Numbered from the stretch's first letter, positions 35,686 to 45,171 are shown. The stretch: 64,000 nucleotides of DNA from Flammeovirga sp. SJP92 (GCF_001583495.1 NZ_LQAQ01000020.1:124001-188000); one strand, 5' to 3'. Notes: generated by a model not told the origin, from the letters alone. Numbers and translations: made by a program.

Positions 35686-37122
35686 TTAATGAACTAATAG
35701 TTTCTTAGTGACACTATTTTTCCCATTTGTGATTTTCATCAAGACAACGCCTTCAGGACTTTCTGGTATCACCATACTTTTGGTCATTACCCCTCCTTCA
35801 CCATTTGAAATTTCAACGATGCCAAGTAGTTTGCCTTCCATGGTATAAAAAGTACCGATCGCTGGCATATTAGTATTTACACCTGATAACTGTATAAAAA
35901 GTTCTTCTCCATTCGTTAATTCCGTTGGATAAACATTAACGCTAAACTCTAGATCATCACTATTAATACTTACTACTCCATAATAACTTACTGCTCCATC
36001 TAAGTCATATTGAGCAAGTCGATAATACTGATGTGTCATTTTAGTGTCTATAAAGTTATAGATAAGAGGTACATTGCTATTTCCTGCTGCCGCAACTGTA
36101 CCAAGCACACTCCAATTTCTTTTATCATTGGAAATCTCTACATCAAAGTGACTCGTATTTTGCTCCGTTCCTGTTTTCCAAGATAAAAGGTGCCCCTCTG
36201 ATGTCTTTTCACCTTTAAAATAAAGAAGTGTAACAGGCAGATCTACATTTTCGCATAAATCTCCTCCCTGGTTTTCATCACATACTGTACATCCTTCTCC
36301 TACACTGACATTACATGCACCGATAATGTTATTTGAACTGTTACACTGAAAGTCAAAATTTCCTCCAATTTCTAGTCGGCCAAAATCTTGATCAGACACA
36401 CCTACACATTCGCAAGCCTCTTCATCAAAATTAGCACAACCACAAGTTAAATCAATGATCAATCCTCCATTCAAATTTACATCACCGCTAACGGCCATAT
36501 ATCCACAAACATTAAAGTTCACTCCCCAGTTTGTATGATTGACATCTCCTCGAACCTCCAGAGATCCTGTCTTATTTATATTAACCGATGTATTCGAATT
36601 ACCAAGAGATAAATCATTATAGATGATTACATCACCACTGATATCCAGAAAAGTACCATGCTGTTGATAAGAAATTTCACCTTGAATAATCAAAGTACCA
36701 CCTTCTTCTACAACAATTCTAGCCGGTTGAGAAGGTTGATTAACACTGCTCAGGATATCAAAATACCCATTTTCTTTCACAGTGAGGTTCAAAGGAACTT
36801 GAGTAGATAAAGATGCACTTACGCTTCCATTAATAATTAAATTAGTACTGCTTCCTCCCCAGCTTGAATTTAGAAAGGATATTCCATTCAAATTAGATGG
36901 AAAATTAAAATTAATCTCAATCGTATATTGATTGAAATCTAGATTATCAGCCGATGTAGGCATACTCCCTTCATTCCAGGAATAGTCGACCCAGTCTTGA
37001 TAGGTTTCAAACTTCACATTTTCATATAACTTATAAGTTGTTTGAGAATATGAATGTATTGATAAAATTAGGCAAAGAACAAATAAAATATTCTTCAGTT
37101 TGATTGTTGTTAGGTTTATCAT
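35686..37122 (-). CDS. Cell-surface protein with type IX secretion C-terminal domain
   Basis: The 478-residue protein has a signal peptide (about residues 1-27) and a repetitive beta-rich middle (about 55-290, with many NINGSV-, GGTLIIQG- and DLSLGNS-like turns), as in beta-helix or autotransported adhesin-like domains. Cys clusters occur at about residues 229-242 (CGCANFDEEACECVG) and 272-295. A fibronectin-like segment follows (VTLLYFKGEKTSEGHLLSW). The last 80 residues (VNVYPTELTNGE to KKLLVH) form a type-A T9SS sorting domain, which directs export and cell-surface attachment. Function beyond surface display is unknown. Confidence 0.82.
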   Translation of the reverse strand: MINLTTIKLKNILFVLCLILSIHSYSQTTYKLYENVKFETYQDWVDYSWNEGSMPTSADNLDFNQYTIEINFNFPSNLNGISFLNSSWGGSSTNLIINGSVSASLSTQVPLNLTVKENGYFDILSSVNQPSQPARIVVEEGGTLIIQGEISYQQHGTFLDISGDVIIYNDLSLGNSNTSVNINKTGSLEVRGDVNHTNWGVNFNVCGYMAVSGDVNLNGGLIIDLTCGCANFDEEACECVGVSDQDFGRLEIGGNFDFQCNSSNNIIGACNVSVGEGCTVCDENQGGDLCENVDLPVTLLYFKGEKTSEGHLLSWKTGTEQNTSHFDVEISNDKRNWSVLGTVAAAGNSNVPLIYNFIDTKMTHQYYRLAQYDLDGAVSYYGVVSINSDDLEFSVNVYPTELTNGEELFIQLSGVNTNMPAIGTFYTMEGKLLGIVEISNGEGGVMTKSMVIPESPEGVVLMKITNGKNSVTKKLLVH

Positions 37123-37469
37123 GACGATTGTGTTTTAGTGGAGTTTCAGCAAAGCAAAAGTTGGAAATTTAGATGAGAAAAAAATACTCATTAACATTAA
37201 TTTGCAACTTACTTACTTCTTTTAGAACACTTTATATTTCAATCGTATCAAAATAGCAATATATCAAAAAGTATGAACATCAACTTCTCACACTCTCCCT
37301 CATCTATTCACTCTACTTTCGTTTACAAGAAAATACAAATAACACACTCAAAGCTAACACTTTACACAATAAAAGAACCGATAATGACTCAAATCATCAA
37401 GAAGCCTATTTCTAACGCAATATTTAACATCAAACATTTATATAGATATAACTAATCGTAGATAGGCAT
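37123..37469. other. Intergenic region without a supported gene
   Basis: A 60-codon frame at 37273-37455 (plus strand) exists but lacks a ribosome-binding site, domain or coding bias, and I do not call it. Otherwise the region is AT-rich and shows no box or hairpin apart from the terminator at its right end. Confidence 0.4.
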
Positions 37470-37507
37470 AAAAAAAGTTCTATACCTTTCTGTTTTGGTA
37501 TAGAACT
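37470..37507 (-). terminator. Intrinsic terminator of the first OmpA-like gene
   Basis: AGTTCTATACC (37476-37486) pairs perfectly with GGTATAGAACT (37497-37507). On the minus strand a T-run follows (A-run 37470-37475). Confidence 0.8.
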
Positions 37508-37532
37508 CAATAAATATTTTCTGGTTTTATAG

Positions 37533-38249
37533 CTATTTCCTCACTAACAAGAATTCAATCCTTCTATTTTCAAGATGCTTCTGATTAGAGCATCTCACTC
37601 CATTACCACACTCATTCATCAGTTCTGACTCACCGGCTCCTTTTGCTATTAATCTGTTTGCTGAAAGTCCTTTTGCCATCAATAGTTCACGGATATATTC
37701 TGCTCTTCTTCTTGTCATTTCCAAATTGAACTCGTCTGCTCCTCTAGAATCTGAATGTACTGTGATATAAACTGTAACATTTGGAAAGTCTTTTAAGAGA
37801 TCACCTAGTGCATCTATTTGATCTTCATTTTTGATCTCAAACGTACTATTAATTTCAAAATCAACAGTATTCAGCATATAAGGGACGTTCAACTTCACCT
37901 CATTAATAGTATAGGTCACGTCGATCACATCACTTTCATCTTTTCCTATTGTAGAAAAAGAATGTACTTTTTGATCAAAGTATTTTTTCTTGGTACCATG
38001 TACAGTAAAGTCGGATTCACCATTTAAGGTCAAAACAAATTTTCCTTCTTGATCCGTGTAAATAGTTGTCTTGGCACCACTTTTGGTATTTACAACACAT
38101 ACCTTCACACCTTCAACAGTTAAACCAGTATTACTGTCAAGGTAAAGCCCTTTTAGGGTATACTCTTTTACAGATGCATTTGTGACTAAGGAGAAACAAC
38201 AAATGAAAAGAGTGATGAGTGGGTATAAAAAACGATTGGTAATTCGCAT
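37533..38249 (-). CDS. OmpA-family peptidoglycan-binding protein with carboxypeptidase-regulatory-like domain
   Basis: The start at 38249 is chosen because the signal peptide (MRITNRFLYPLITLFICCFS) starts there; the frame opens 24 bases earlier. The mature part has a carboxypeptidase-regulatory-like domain (YLDSNTGLTVEGVKVCV through GKFVLTLNG) and an OmpA C-terminal domain (VTVYITVHSDSRGADEFNLE, MTRRRAEYI). The Asp of HSDSRG and the second Arg of TRRRAEY are the residues that hold diaminopimelate in OmpA, so peptidoglycan binding is likely. A Cys pair in NECGNGVRCSN is kept in the paralogue next door, from which it is divergently transcribed. Confidence 0.9.
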   Translation of the reverse strand: MRITNRFLYPLITLFICCFSLVTNASVKEYTLKGLYLDSNTGLTVEGVKVCVVNTKSGAKTTIYTDQEGKFVLTLNGESDFTVHGTKKKYFDQKVHSFSTIGKDESDVIDVTYTINEVKLNVPYMLNTVDFEINSTFEIKNEDQIDALGDLLKDFPNVTVYITVHSDSRGADEFNLEMTRRRAEYIRELLMAKGLSANRLIAKGAGESELMNECGNGVRCSNQKHLENRRIEFLLVRK

Positions 38250-38447
38250 AACAGTAAGTTTATCAACACACAAGGAGATTGATTATCTAGAAGTTCTTGA
38301 AACAAATATACAAATTATAAACGCTTGTTAATAGAATAAGTTGTTCAAACTGCAAAATAATCTTACTCTTTCTAGAAATTGATAATCATGAAGTTATCAA
38401 TATTTCGCTCGGGTAAAGATATAAAAAATCAACCAATTTAATCAGAA

Positions 38448-39422
38448 ATGAAGAACAGCATATTTAAGAAATACTTCTTTTTTCTTTATTTTCTTACTTG
38501 TTCCTATTGTTTTGCGAGTAATAAAGTGGCTGTTCACGGGGTTGTATATTCCCATAAATCCAAAATTATTGACAATGTGGAGGTTGTTGTATATTCTTTT
38601 GTTAAAAATGAGAATATGACAGTGCTTACTCCTATTTCAAGCACGTTATCAGATGAAAATGGAAAATTTGAGCTTCAATTAGAAAATCACTCCAATTATC
38701 AAATCAAATGCTTCAAAGAAGGGTGGAAAATGGAAAACAATGCCATTATCCTTGCCAAAGAAGCACATGGCACTCAAAAAATTAAAATCAACTGTCAATT
38801 GAAAAAAGCCGATAATTACGAATTACTCGGTGAGTTACATCAAGATAAGAAAGATAAATTCAGAATTGAGCTTTTTGACGCTGCAACTAATACTGTCATT
38901 ACTTTAAAAGATAAAGTATTTGATTTTAAATTTCAGCTCGATAAACAAGGTGGATACATCCTTAAGGTGATCAATGAACAAGATCATATCCTATACATGA
39001 ACCGCATTGATATCAAACAAACTGTAAGCAAAACGATTATAGACCTTCCTTCTGATCAGAAAAAGCGTTTCCCAATTTATCCTTTCACTGTTAACACCTC
39101 CAATATCAATGAGGAAGCACATACTGAATTAAATTTGATTGTGAAAAGAATGAAGGAAAAAGAAAATATTGATATCAAAATTGAATGTCACACCGATTCT
39201 AGAGGTGATGATGATTTTAATCTAAAAATTTCACAAGAACAGGCAAAATCCATCAAAAACTATTTAATTTTACAAGGAGTATCTTCTGAAAGAATCATTA
39301 TTGAAGGTTTTGGTGAGAACTTCTTACTCAATGAATGTAAGAATAATGTAAAATGTTCTAACTTGAAACATCTTGAAAACAGGAGAGTGGAATATTTGTT
39401 TTTAGTAAGTTCAACACGATAA
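38448..39422 (+). CDS. OmpA-family protein, diaminopimelate-binding Arg replaced
   Basis: The 324-residue protein has a signal peptide (about residues 1-23), a carboxypeptidase-regulatory-like segment (KVAVHGVVYSHKSKIIDNVE), a second segment of similar type and an OmpA C-terminal domain. That domain keeps CHTDSRGDDDFNL and the Cys pair in NECKNNVKCSN. The Arg that contacts diaminopimelate (SERRA in E. coli) reads SQEQA here, so ordinary peptidoglycan binding is doubtful. It is a diverged paralogue of the gene to its left and the first gene of a likely operon with the PP2C/LysM gene, 22 bases downstream. Confidence 0.88.
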   Translation: MKNSIFKKYFFFLYFLTCSYCFASNKVAVHGVVYSHKSKIIDNVEVVVYSFVKNENMTVLTPISSTLSDENGKFELQLENHSNYQIKCFKEGWKMENNAIILAKEAHGTQKIKINCQLKKADNYELLGELHQDKKDKFRIELFDAATNTVITLKDKVFDFKFQLDKQGGYILKVINEQDHILYMNRIDIKQTVSKTIIDLPSDQKKRFPIYPFTVNTSNINEEAHTELNLIVKRMKEKENIDIKIECHTDSRGDDDFNLKISQEQAKSIKNYLILQGVSSERIIIEGFGENFLLNECKNNVKCSNLKHLENRRVEYLFLVSSTR

Positions 39423-39444
39423 CTTACGCTTTTTAAACATTAGA

Positions 39445-40629
39445 ATGACCGTCAACACGTTACAAAAATATACGATAGGCTACGCAGCACAGAAAGAAGA
39501 TGTATCCAAATACTGGTTGGATAACATCAGTGAAGACAGCTTGCAAATAGGTGCCGTATATACTGATCAGCTTATAAATTCTGAGCAAGAACTTAACATC
39601 TCCACTGCTTTCAAAGAAAGTCATAAACCTCAACTGGCACTGAAAAATGCGGCTAAGGTAATCAAGGAGAACACCGGCGATCATTATGCTTTAGTCTATA
39701 TCAAAGACCGTAGAATGTGGCACACAAGAAGTGGCAATATTCGTGTTTTCGTATTTAGACAAGGTCGTTTTCTATCTCCTCCTCACCATAAAGCTACATC
39801 CGTTTCCACTCCTTTCCTTTTAAAAGAGGAAGATCAATTGATTTTAGCATCGTCAACATTATTGTTTGACAATGATCCTAAAATTCTTAAAGAGATTTTT
39901 CATTCCTCATTACCTCAAGAAATTGCAGAAAAGTTACTTTCCACAGGAACGCCTGCTGGTGAAAATTCTATCTGTACTATTTTACCTTGTGAGTTTTTAA
40001 GAGACAATACCCCTTCTCGTGATAGAATGAAGGTATTGGAGGAAGTTTTTCCTTTTGAGAAAGAGGCAGAACAACGATTAGCCAATCCTAATCAACAACG
40101 CAATACTATTTACAATTTTGCGGGGTTTGTCCTTTTCACTCTTTTGGTCATTTTTATGTACAATAAGAATAAAACCAATTGGAAAGGGGAACTTGATGTC
40201 AAACAACAAGAAATTGCACAGTTACAGAAAGCATTGAATAAGGCCAATGATAAAATCCATTCTTATGACAACTATCAAAAACTGCACACCCAATCCATTG
40301 CGGAAAGAAACTTTGATGCTTTTGATAGTGAGAGGTACCGTATGTATGCACTTTTCAGAGACGTAAGAAATAAGTTTGACAGAAATCAGGTTGCTGAGAA
40401 GTTTAATATTTACAATCCATTGGCCATTGAAACAAAAGTGGTGATGGGTGAGAATTGGTTTATTGTTCCCGTAAAAGGAACTCACCTTGTACAGAAAGGG
40501 GAAACGTTGAAAAAAATTGCCTCCCTTTATTATGATAACCCGAAAGAAGGTATTCAACTTATACAACAGTTTAACCCTCAGGTAGTGGAAGGTCATTCTA
40601 TTTTCCTGCCTTTCGAAATGGAAAAATAA
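39445..40629 (+). CDS. PP2C-type pseudophosphatase with membrane helix and LysM domain
   Basis: The 394-residue protein has three parts. Residues about 5-190 follow the PP2C phosphatase pattern, but the metal-binding Asp residues are gone: GDSR becomes GNIR (97-100), SDGL becomes SSTL (136-139), and the DN near the end becomes EN (173-174). Residues about 221-240 are a membrane helix (YNFAGFVLFTLLVIFMY). A coiled coil and then a LysM domain (about 345-392, HLVQKGETLKKIASLYYDN) follow. LysM in the periplasm should bind peptidoglycan, leaving the dead phosphatase in the cytoplasm. A cell-wall-to-cytoplasm signal is a plausible role, by inference. It sits directly downstream of an OmpA-like gene. 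Confidence 0.78.
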   Translation: MTVNTLQKYTIGYAAQKEDVSKYWLDNISEDSLQIGAVYTDQLINSEQELNISTAFKESHKPQLALKNAAKVIKENTGDHYALVYIKDRRMWHTRSGNIRVFVFRQGRFLSPPHHKATSVSTPFLLKEEDQLILASSTLLFDNDPKILKEIFHSSLPQEIAEKLLSTGTPAGENSICTILPCEFLRDNTPSRDRMKVLEEVFPFEKEAEQRLANPNQQRNTIYNFAGFVLFTLLVIFMYNKNKTNWKGELDVKQQEIAQLQKALNKANDKIHSYDNYQKLHTQSIAERNFDAFDSERYRMYALFRDVRNKFDRNQVAEKFNIYNPLAIETKVVMGENWFIVPVKGTHLVQKGETLKKIASLYYDNPKEGIQLIQQFNPQVVEGHSIFLPFEMEK

Positions 40630-40779
40630 TGCCTGGATTACTCCTATTCCTAAAGAATTTGAAAACATTCTCGCTTCACAATTCATTTTTTGCCTACAGC
40701 AATTCTACTTCATTTTATTATTTAAAATCAAAAGAACGTTAATACGCTCATTCGATTAGGGGTTAACTAACCTCTTTTG

Positions 40780-40787
40780 TAATTTTG
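40780..40787 (+). promoter_or_regulatory. -7 box for ccmF
   Basis: TAATTTTG matches TAnnTTTG, 43 bases before the ATG. Confidence 0.5.
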
Positions 40788-40829
40788 CCTTTAGGTTAAT
40801 AACCACCTACATTTCAAACAAAATTCACA

Positions 40830-43418
40830 ATGATCCACTCTTTTATAGGTGATTTAGGACACACATCGATCATCGTAGCATTTGTCGGAGCAATTCTCTC
40901 GGCCATTGCATATAGGCTTTCTGCTATAGAAAATAATTCAGTTGAAAAGAATCAATGGCTGAAATTAGCCAGAGGAACATTCTTCCTTCATGGATTCTCA
41001 GTCTTCAGTATTGTATGTATTCTATTTTATATGATTTTCAATCATTACTATGAATACCACTATGTATGGAGCCACTCATCCAATAATCTACCAGCATATT
41101 ATATTGTTTCAAGTTTCTGGGAAGGACAGGAAGGTAGTTTCCTTGTTTGGTCTTTCTGGCATGTGCTTGTCAGTATTTTTGTGATAAAAAAGGGCGATCA
41201 ATGGGAAGGCAATGTAATGTTTATTATTGCAGCAGTACAGGCCTTTTTGATGTCAATGGTATTGGGGATTGATGTTTTCGGAAGCAAAATCGGTTCTTCT
41301 CCATTCATTCTTTTAAGAGATGCGATTGAAGCACCAGTATTTGCAAGCAATCCTAATTTCGTTCCTGAAGATGGTACAGGTTTGAATCCATTACTTCAAA
41401 ATATTTGGATGGTTATTCACCCTCCTACCTTATTCATGGGTTTTGCGTTGACAATTGTTCCTTTTGCTTATGTGATTGCCGCGTTGATTCAAAAACAGTA
41501 TTCAGAATGGGTAAAACCTGCAATGGGATGGGTTGTTCTTGCTGTTTCCGTATTAGGTTTAGGAATTATGATGGGGGCTTACTGGGCTTATGAAACCCTT
41601 AACTTTGGCGGTTACTGGAACTGGGACCCCGTGGAAAATGCAGTGTATGTACCTTGGTTAATTCTTCTAGCCGGACTTCACTTGATGGTTATTCAACATA
41701 AGAGCAATACAGCCTTAAAAACAAGTATGATCTTAGTAGTATCGGCATTTATCCTTGTTTTATACTCTACATTCTTAACAAGAAGTGGAGTATTGGGAGA
41801 AGCGTCGGTTCATTCTTTTACTGACTTAGGGTTATCTGGACAGCTGTTATTGTATTTAGTATTTTTCACTACAATTGCTCTTGTATTATTCTTTGTACGC
41901 TGGAGTGAAATGCCTAAAGATAAAGATGAACCAAGTGTATACAGCAGTGAATTTTGGTTCTTTATTGGTGCTACTACATTGACCTTGATGAGTTTCCAAG
42001 TTTTGGTTCCTACGTCTATTCCTGCATGGAATGCACTGGTTTCTAACTTCGGAATTCAATCCAATATTGCTCCTCCTGCAGACGCAGTTGCTTTTTACAC
42101 TAAGTTTCAGCTTTGGTTTGCCGTTGCAGTTGCGATTGTTTCAGGTACTACACAGTACTTCTTCTGGGTCAGAATTGATAAGAAAAATATCTGGAATACA
42201 CTATCCATTCCTTACGTTGCCACTCTGATTGGTGCGGCAGCAATTATTGTTTTGGGTAATGTTTACCAGCCAACTTATATTATTTTACTAACGGCTTCTA
42301 TTTTCTCATTAGTGGCCAACATTCAGGTATTGATCCAATACACTAAACTGAAACTGTCTATTTCAGGCGGTGCAGTATCACACATTGGCGCTGCGTTAAT
42401 GCTCTTAGGTATTTTAAGTTCTAGTGGATTTGAAAAAGTGGTTTCTTTAAACCTTTCAGGCAGAATCTATAACAGTGAATTCCCTGAAGAAATGAATAAA
42501 GAAAACGTACTACTTTTCAGAGGTCAGCCTAAGAAAATGGACCGTTACTTATTAACGTATAAAGGACCACGTTTGACTTCAAGAGATATTCCTGGTTACT
42601 TTGACAAAGAGAAAGTAAGAGCTAAAATCAACGATCCTTACCACGCCATTGTAATGGAAGACCTTATTTCTAATGGAGAAACTATTGCAAAAGCAGGTGA
42701 CGAGATCCAGATTTACAATGAGAATATCTACTACGAGATTGAATATACTGATGAGAAAGGTAAATCATTCTCATTGTTCCCAAGAGTTCAAGACAATGAG
42801 CAGATGGGACCTATTCCATCTCCAGATATTGCCTCTTTCTGGAATAAAGACATGTACACTCACATTACTAACCTTGCTGTTGACGAAGAGGAAATAGAGT
42901 GGAGTGAAGAAGAAGCTTTAAACATGTCCTTAGGCGACACTATTTTCCTTAATGACTATGTTGTGATCTTTGATGGTGTAAAACCACTTGAGAAAGCTCC
43001 TGGGTATGTAATAAAGGAAGAAGATGTGGCTCTTCAAGCCAACTTACGTGTATTAGTCGGAAATGGAAGAAGCATCGACCTTAAGCCTTCTTACATTTTG
43101 ACAAAAGTGAAAAGAATGGGAATGGGTGGCGTCACTGAAGATTGGGATGCTGGAATTATTTCTGACACCAATAGAGAACTTGGTCTTAGAGTGGCATTAA
43201 AGGAAATCAAACCAAAAGAGAATAAGTTTGTTTTCTCTGCTGAAACTACTCAGAAAGATTGGGTGATCATGAAGGCTGTGGAAAAGCCATTTATCAATTT
43301 ACTTTGGATAGGCACAATTCTATTGACTATTGGTACAATCATCTCTACAGTGAGAAGATTCAAAATGAGTAAAGTCAGCACTAAACCTGAAGTCAAAGAA
43401 AAAGAACTTCAGTATTAG
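40830..43418 (+). CDS. ccmF: Cytochrome c haem lyase (CcmF/CcsA family)
   Basis: The 862-residue inner-membrane protein attaches haem to apocytochrome c in the periplasm. The haem-handling WWD motif reads NFGGYWNWDPVENAVYVPW. Many membrane helices cover about residues 10-530 and 835-855, and a large periplasmic part (about 530-830) lies between the last two. His residues in WMVIHPPTLFMGF and GLHLMVIQHKS flank the WWD loop as in CcmF. Other ccm genes are not adjacent. A promoter precedes it and an extremely long terminator follows, so it is monocistronic. Confidence 0.92.
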   Translation: MIHSFIGDLGHTSIIVAFVGAILSAIAYRLSAIENNSVEKNQWLKLARGTFFLHGFSVFSIVCILFYMIFNHYYEYHYVWSHSSNNLPAYYIVSSFWEGQEGSFLVWSFWHVLVSIFVIKKGDQWEGNVMFIIAAVQAFLMSMVLGIDVFGSKIGSSPFILLRDAIEAPVFASNPNFVPEDGTGLNPLLQNIWMVIHPPTLFMGFALTIVPFAYVIAALIQKQYSEWVKPAMGWVVLAVSVLGLGIMMGAYWAYETLNFGGYWNWDPVENAVYVPWLILLAGLHLMVIQHKSNTALKTSMILVVSAFILVLYSTFLTRSGVLGEASVHSFTDLGLSGQLLLYLVFFTTIALVLFFVRWSEMPKDKDEPSVYSSEFWFFIGATTLTLMSFQVLVPTSIPAWNALVSNFGIQSNIAPPADAVAFYTKFQLWFAVAVAIVSGTTQYFFWVRIDKKNIWNTLSIPYVATLIGAAAIIVLGNVYQPTYIILLTASIFSLVANIQVLIQYTKLKLSISGGAVSHIGAALMLLGILSSSGFEKVVSLNLSGRIYNSEFPEEMNKENVLLFRGQPKKMDRYLLTYKGPRLTSRDIPGYFDKEKVRAKINDPYHAIVMEDLISNGETIAKAGDEIQIYNENIYYEIEYTDEKGKSFSLFPRVQDNEQMGPIPSPDIASFWNKDMYTHITNLAVDEEEIEWSEEEALNMSLGDTIFLNDYVVIFDGVKPLEKAPGYVIKEEDVALQANLRVLVGNGRSIDLKPSYILTKVKRMGMGGVTEDWDAGIISDTNRELGLRVALKEIKPKENKFVFSAETTQKDWVIMKAVEKPFINLLWIGTILLTIGTIISTVRRFKMSKVSTKPEVKEKELQY

Positions 43419-43442
43419 TTTTACTAGATTAATAGATTTCAT

Positions 43443-43493
43443 AAAGAGGTAAATGATGTTTACAACCACAACATCATTTACCTCTTTTTTATT
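43443..43493 (+). terminator. Very strong intrinsic terminator of ccmF
   Basis: An 18-base perfect stem: AAAGAGGTAAATGATGTT (43443-43460) against AACATCATTTACCTCTTT (43470-43487), loop TACAACCAC, then T-rich DNA. Confidence 0.9.
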
Positions 43494-43652
43494 CTAGATC
43501 ACTTACATTAAGCCCTAAAAACCACTTAAAAACCTGATTATCAGGTTAAAAATTAGAGAAATAAAAGCATTCTTGATACCAAAAGAACTTACATTTAAAA
43601 ACCTTTCTTTTAGTTCCCTCGTTAAAACTCATTAACTATTATTCTCTCAACT

Positions 43653-44129
43653 ATGAATACTGAAAAACAACTAACATGGAAAAGCGGAACTTTTAGTAAT
43701 AAAATCAAAGTGTACGAAGACAATAATATTATCGGTTCCCTTGACATGAGTATGATGTCTAAAAACTCGAAAGTGACATTATACAACAATGAATTTTGTG
43801 TAGAAAACAAGAGTATTTGGAATAGTGACTCATTAATTATTGACCTAAATACAAATGAAGTAATTGGTGAACTGACCTATACCAAACTGTTGGGTAAAGC
43901 TAAAATAACATTGGATGGAAAATCCTATAAGTGGAAAACTAGAAATATTTTCACTTCAAAATGGGATTTGGTAGATGATGAAGACCGTGTTTATGCATCG
44001 TATCATTCATCACTTTCCTCTGGCAAAATAACGATCTCAACACCTCACCCTACACTCATTTTAATAGGTTTGTACTCTTACGTGTACATGAACCAAGTAA
44101 GTATGCTTTCCTCAGCTGGTATTGCATAA
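43653..44129 (+). CDS. Uncharacterised 158-residue protein, possibly tubby/LURP-like
   Basis: I do not recognise it. It has no signal peptide. It is rich in beta strands with regular turns (VYEDNNIIGSLDMS, VIGELTYTKLLGKAKITLDG, RNIFTSKWDLVDDEDRVYASY) and ends in a hydrophobic stretch (TLILIGLYSYVYM). The pattern of Lys/Trp strand pairs and a hydrophobic C-terminal strand recalls the tubby-like/LURP-one fold that holds a central helix, which is inference. It has its own terminator and stands alone between ccmF and the VWA gene. Confidence 0.7.
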   Translation: MNTEKQLTWKSGTFSNKIKVYEDNNIIGSLDMSMMSKNSKVTLYNNEFCVENKSIWNSDSLIIDLNTNEVIGELTYTKLLGKAKITLDGKSYKWKTRNIFTSKWDLVDDEDRVYASYHSSLSSGKITISTPHPTLILIGLYSYVYMNQVSMLSSAGIA

Positions 44130-44130
44130 A

Positions 44131-44171
44131 AAAAATCCCTTTGATTATTTTTCGCTCAAATCAAAGGGATT
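44131..44171. terminator. Bidirectional intrinsic terminator
   Basis: AATCCCTTTGAT (44134-44145) pairs with ATCAAAGGGATT (44160-44171), A- and T-runs outside. It serves the small unknown gene and the convergent VWA gene. Confidence 0.8.
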
Positions 44172-44196
44172 CTTATTTCCAAGAAGAAATTAAACT

Positions 44197-45171
44197 TTAA
44201 ATCTTAATCACTCTCACCGCTAAGATCACGTCCAAACCTAACAACAACATTGCAATTGCTAAGAAGTAATAATACTTATTAGCTGAAACATCGGCCATCT
44301 TTGAACCTTTCAATTCTCCTTCTATTTTGTTGATTGAACTGATCAATCGGTTAATATCATTTTGTTTATCACTGATCTCAAAATACTCTCCACCAGTTAC
44401 TTTAGCAAGTCTTTCTAATGAAGATGAATTCAATTTTGTGATAATATCATTGCCCATTTTATCTCTTTTGAAACGGTATCCTGCTGGAATTTTAGAACCA
44501 GTCTCAGTACCAATACCCATGGTAAACAATTTCACTTCCTGATTCCTGATTTCCTTCACCATATCTTCAGTATCCTCTCCGAAATCTTCTCCATCACTGA
44601 CCAAGATAATCACCTTTGAAGCCTTTTTTGCTGTAGGCACTCCTTCTTCTGCATCCTCCAGTTTCGTGATTGCCATTTCTAGCGGAGGACCAAAGTCTGT
44701 ACCTGAATTCGAAATCAAAGACGTAGACATGGTCTCTATGAACATATTCAAGGCATTGCCATCATATGTCAAAGGACATTGTAAAAAGGCATCACTTGTA
44801 AAGACAATCAAACCGATTCTGTCCGAATTGAAAGACTTTACAATCTGTTTTAATTCAAATTTTAATTTCGCTAAGCGGGAAGGCTTAATATCTGTTGCAT
44901 CCATTGATTTTGATAAATCCACACAGATATAAATATCCTTACTCACAGCTTTCACTTCTTTTTTCATCTCTCCAAAAGAAGGTCCCAACAAAGCCACTAT
45001 AAAAAGACCAAAGTAAATGGTTCTTAAAATAAGCTTATACAGCGTAGCGCCACCTTTTGCTCTAAAAGATTTACGCGCTCTAAGGATTCTATAAAGATAG
45101 AGGCAATAAAACAGGAAAAATATTGCAATCAGTGCAAATTCTAACCCTCCGAGTTCCCTTGCTAACGTCAT
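44197..45171 (-). CDS. VWA-domain membrane protein, BatA/BatB-like
   Basis: The 324-residue protein has an N-terminal pair of membrane helices (about 10-30 and 52-70), a von Willebrand A domain (about 85-290) and a C-terminal helix. The metal-ion-dependent adhesion site is complete: DLSKSM (DxSxS), the Thr in SGTDFGP, and VSDGEDF. The same layout is found in BatA/BatB of the Bat operon of Bacteroidota (oxidative stress, envelope quality control). Here no MoxR ATPase, DUF58 or other Bat gene is adjacent within the window. It ends beside the tRNA operon. Confidence 0.88.
   Translation of the reverse strand: MTLARELGGLEFALIAIFFLFYCLYLYRILRARKSFRAKGGATLYKLILRTIYFGLFIVALLGPSFGEMKKEVKAVSKDIYICVDLSKSMDATDIKPSRLAKLKFELKQIVKSFNSDRIGLIVFTSDAFLQCPLTYDGNALNMFIETMSTSLISNSGTDFGPPLEMAITKLEDAEEGVPTAKKASKVIILVSDGEDFGEDTEDMVKEIRNQEVKLFTMGIGTETGSKIPAGYRFKRDKMGNDIITKLNSSSLERLAKVTGGEYFEISDKQNDINRLISSINKIEGELKGSKMADVSANKYYYFLAIAMLLLGLDVILAVRVIKI

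Noticed and set aside
37273-37455. 60-codon open frame
   Set aside because: No ribosome-binding site, no domain, and it lies in AT-rich intergenic DNA where chance frames are common.
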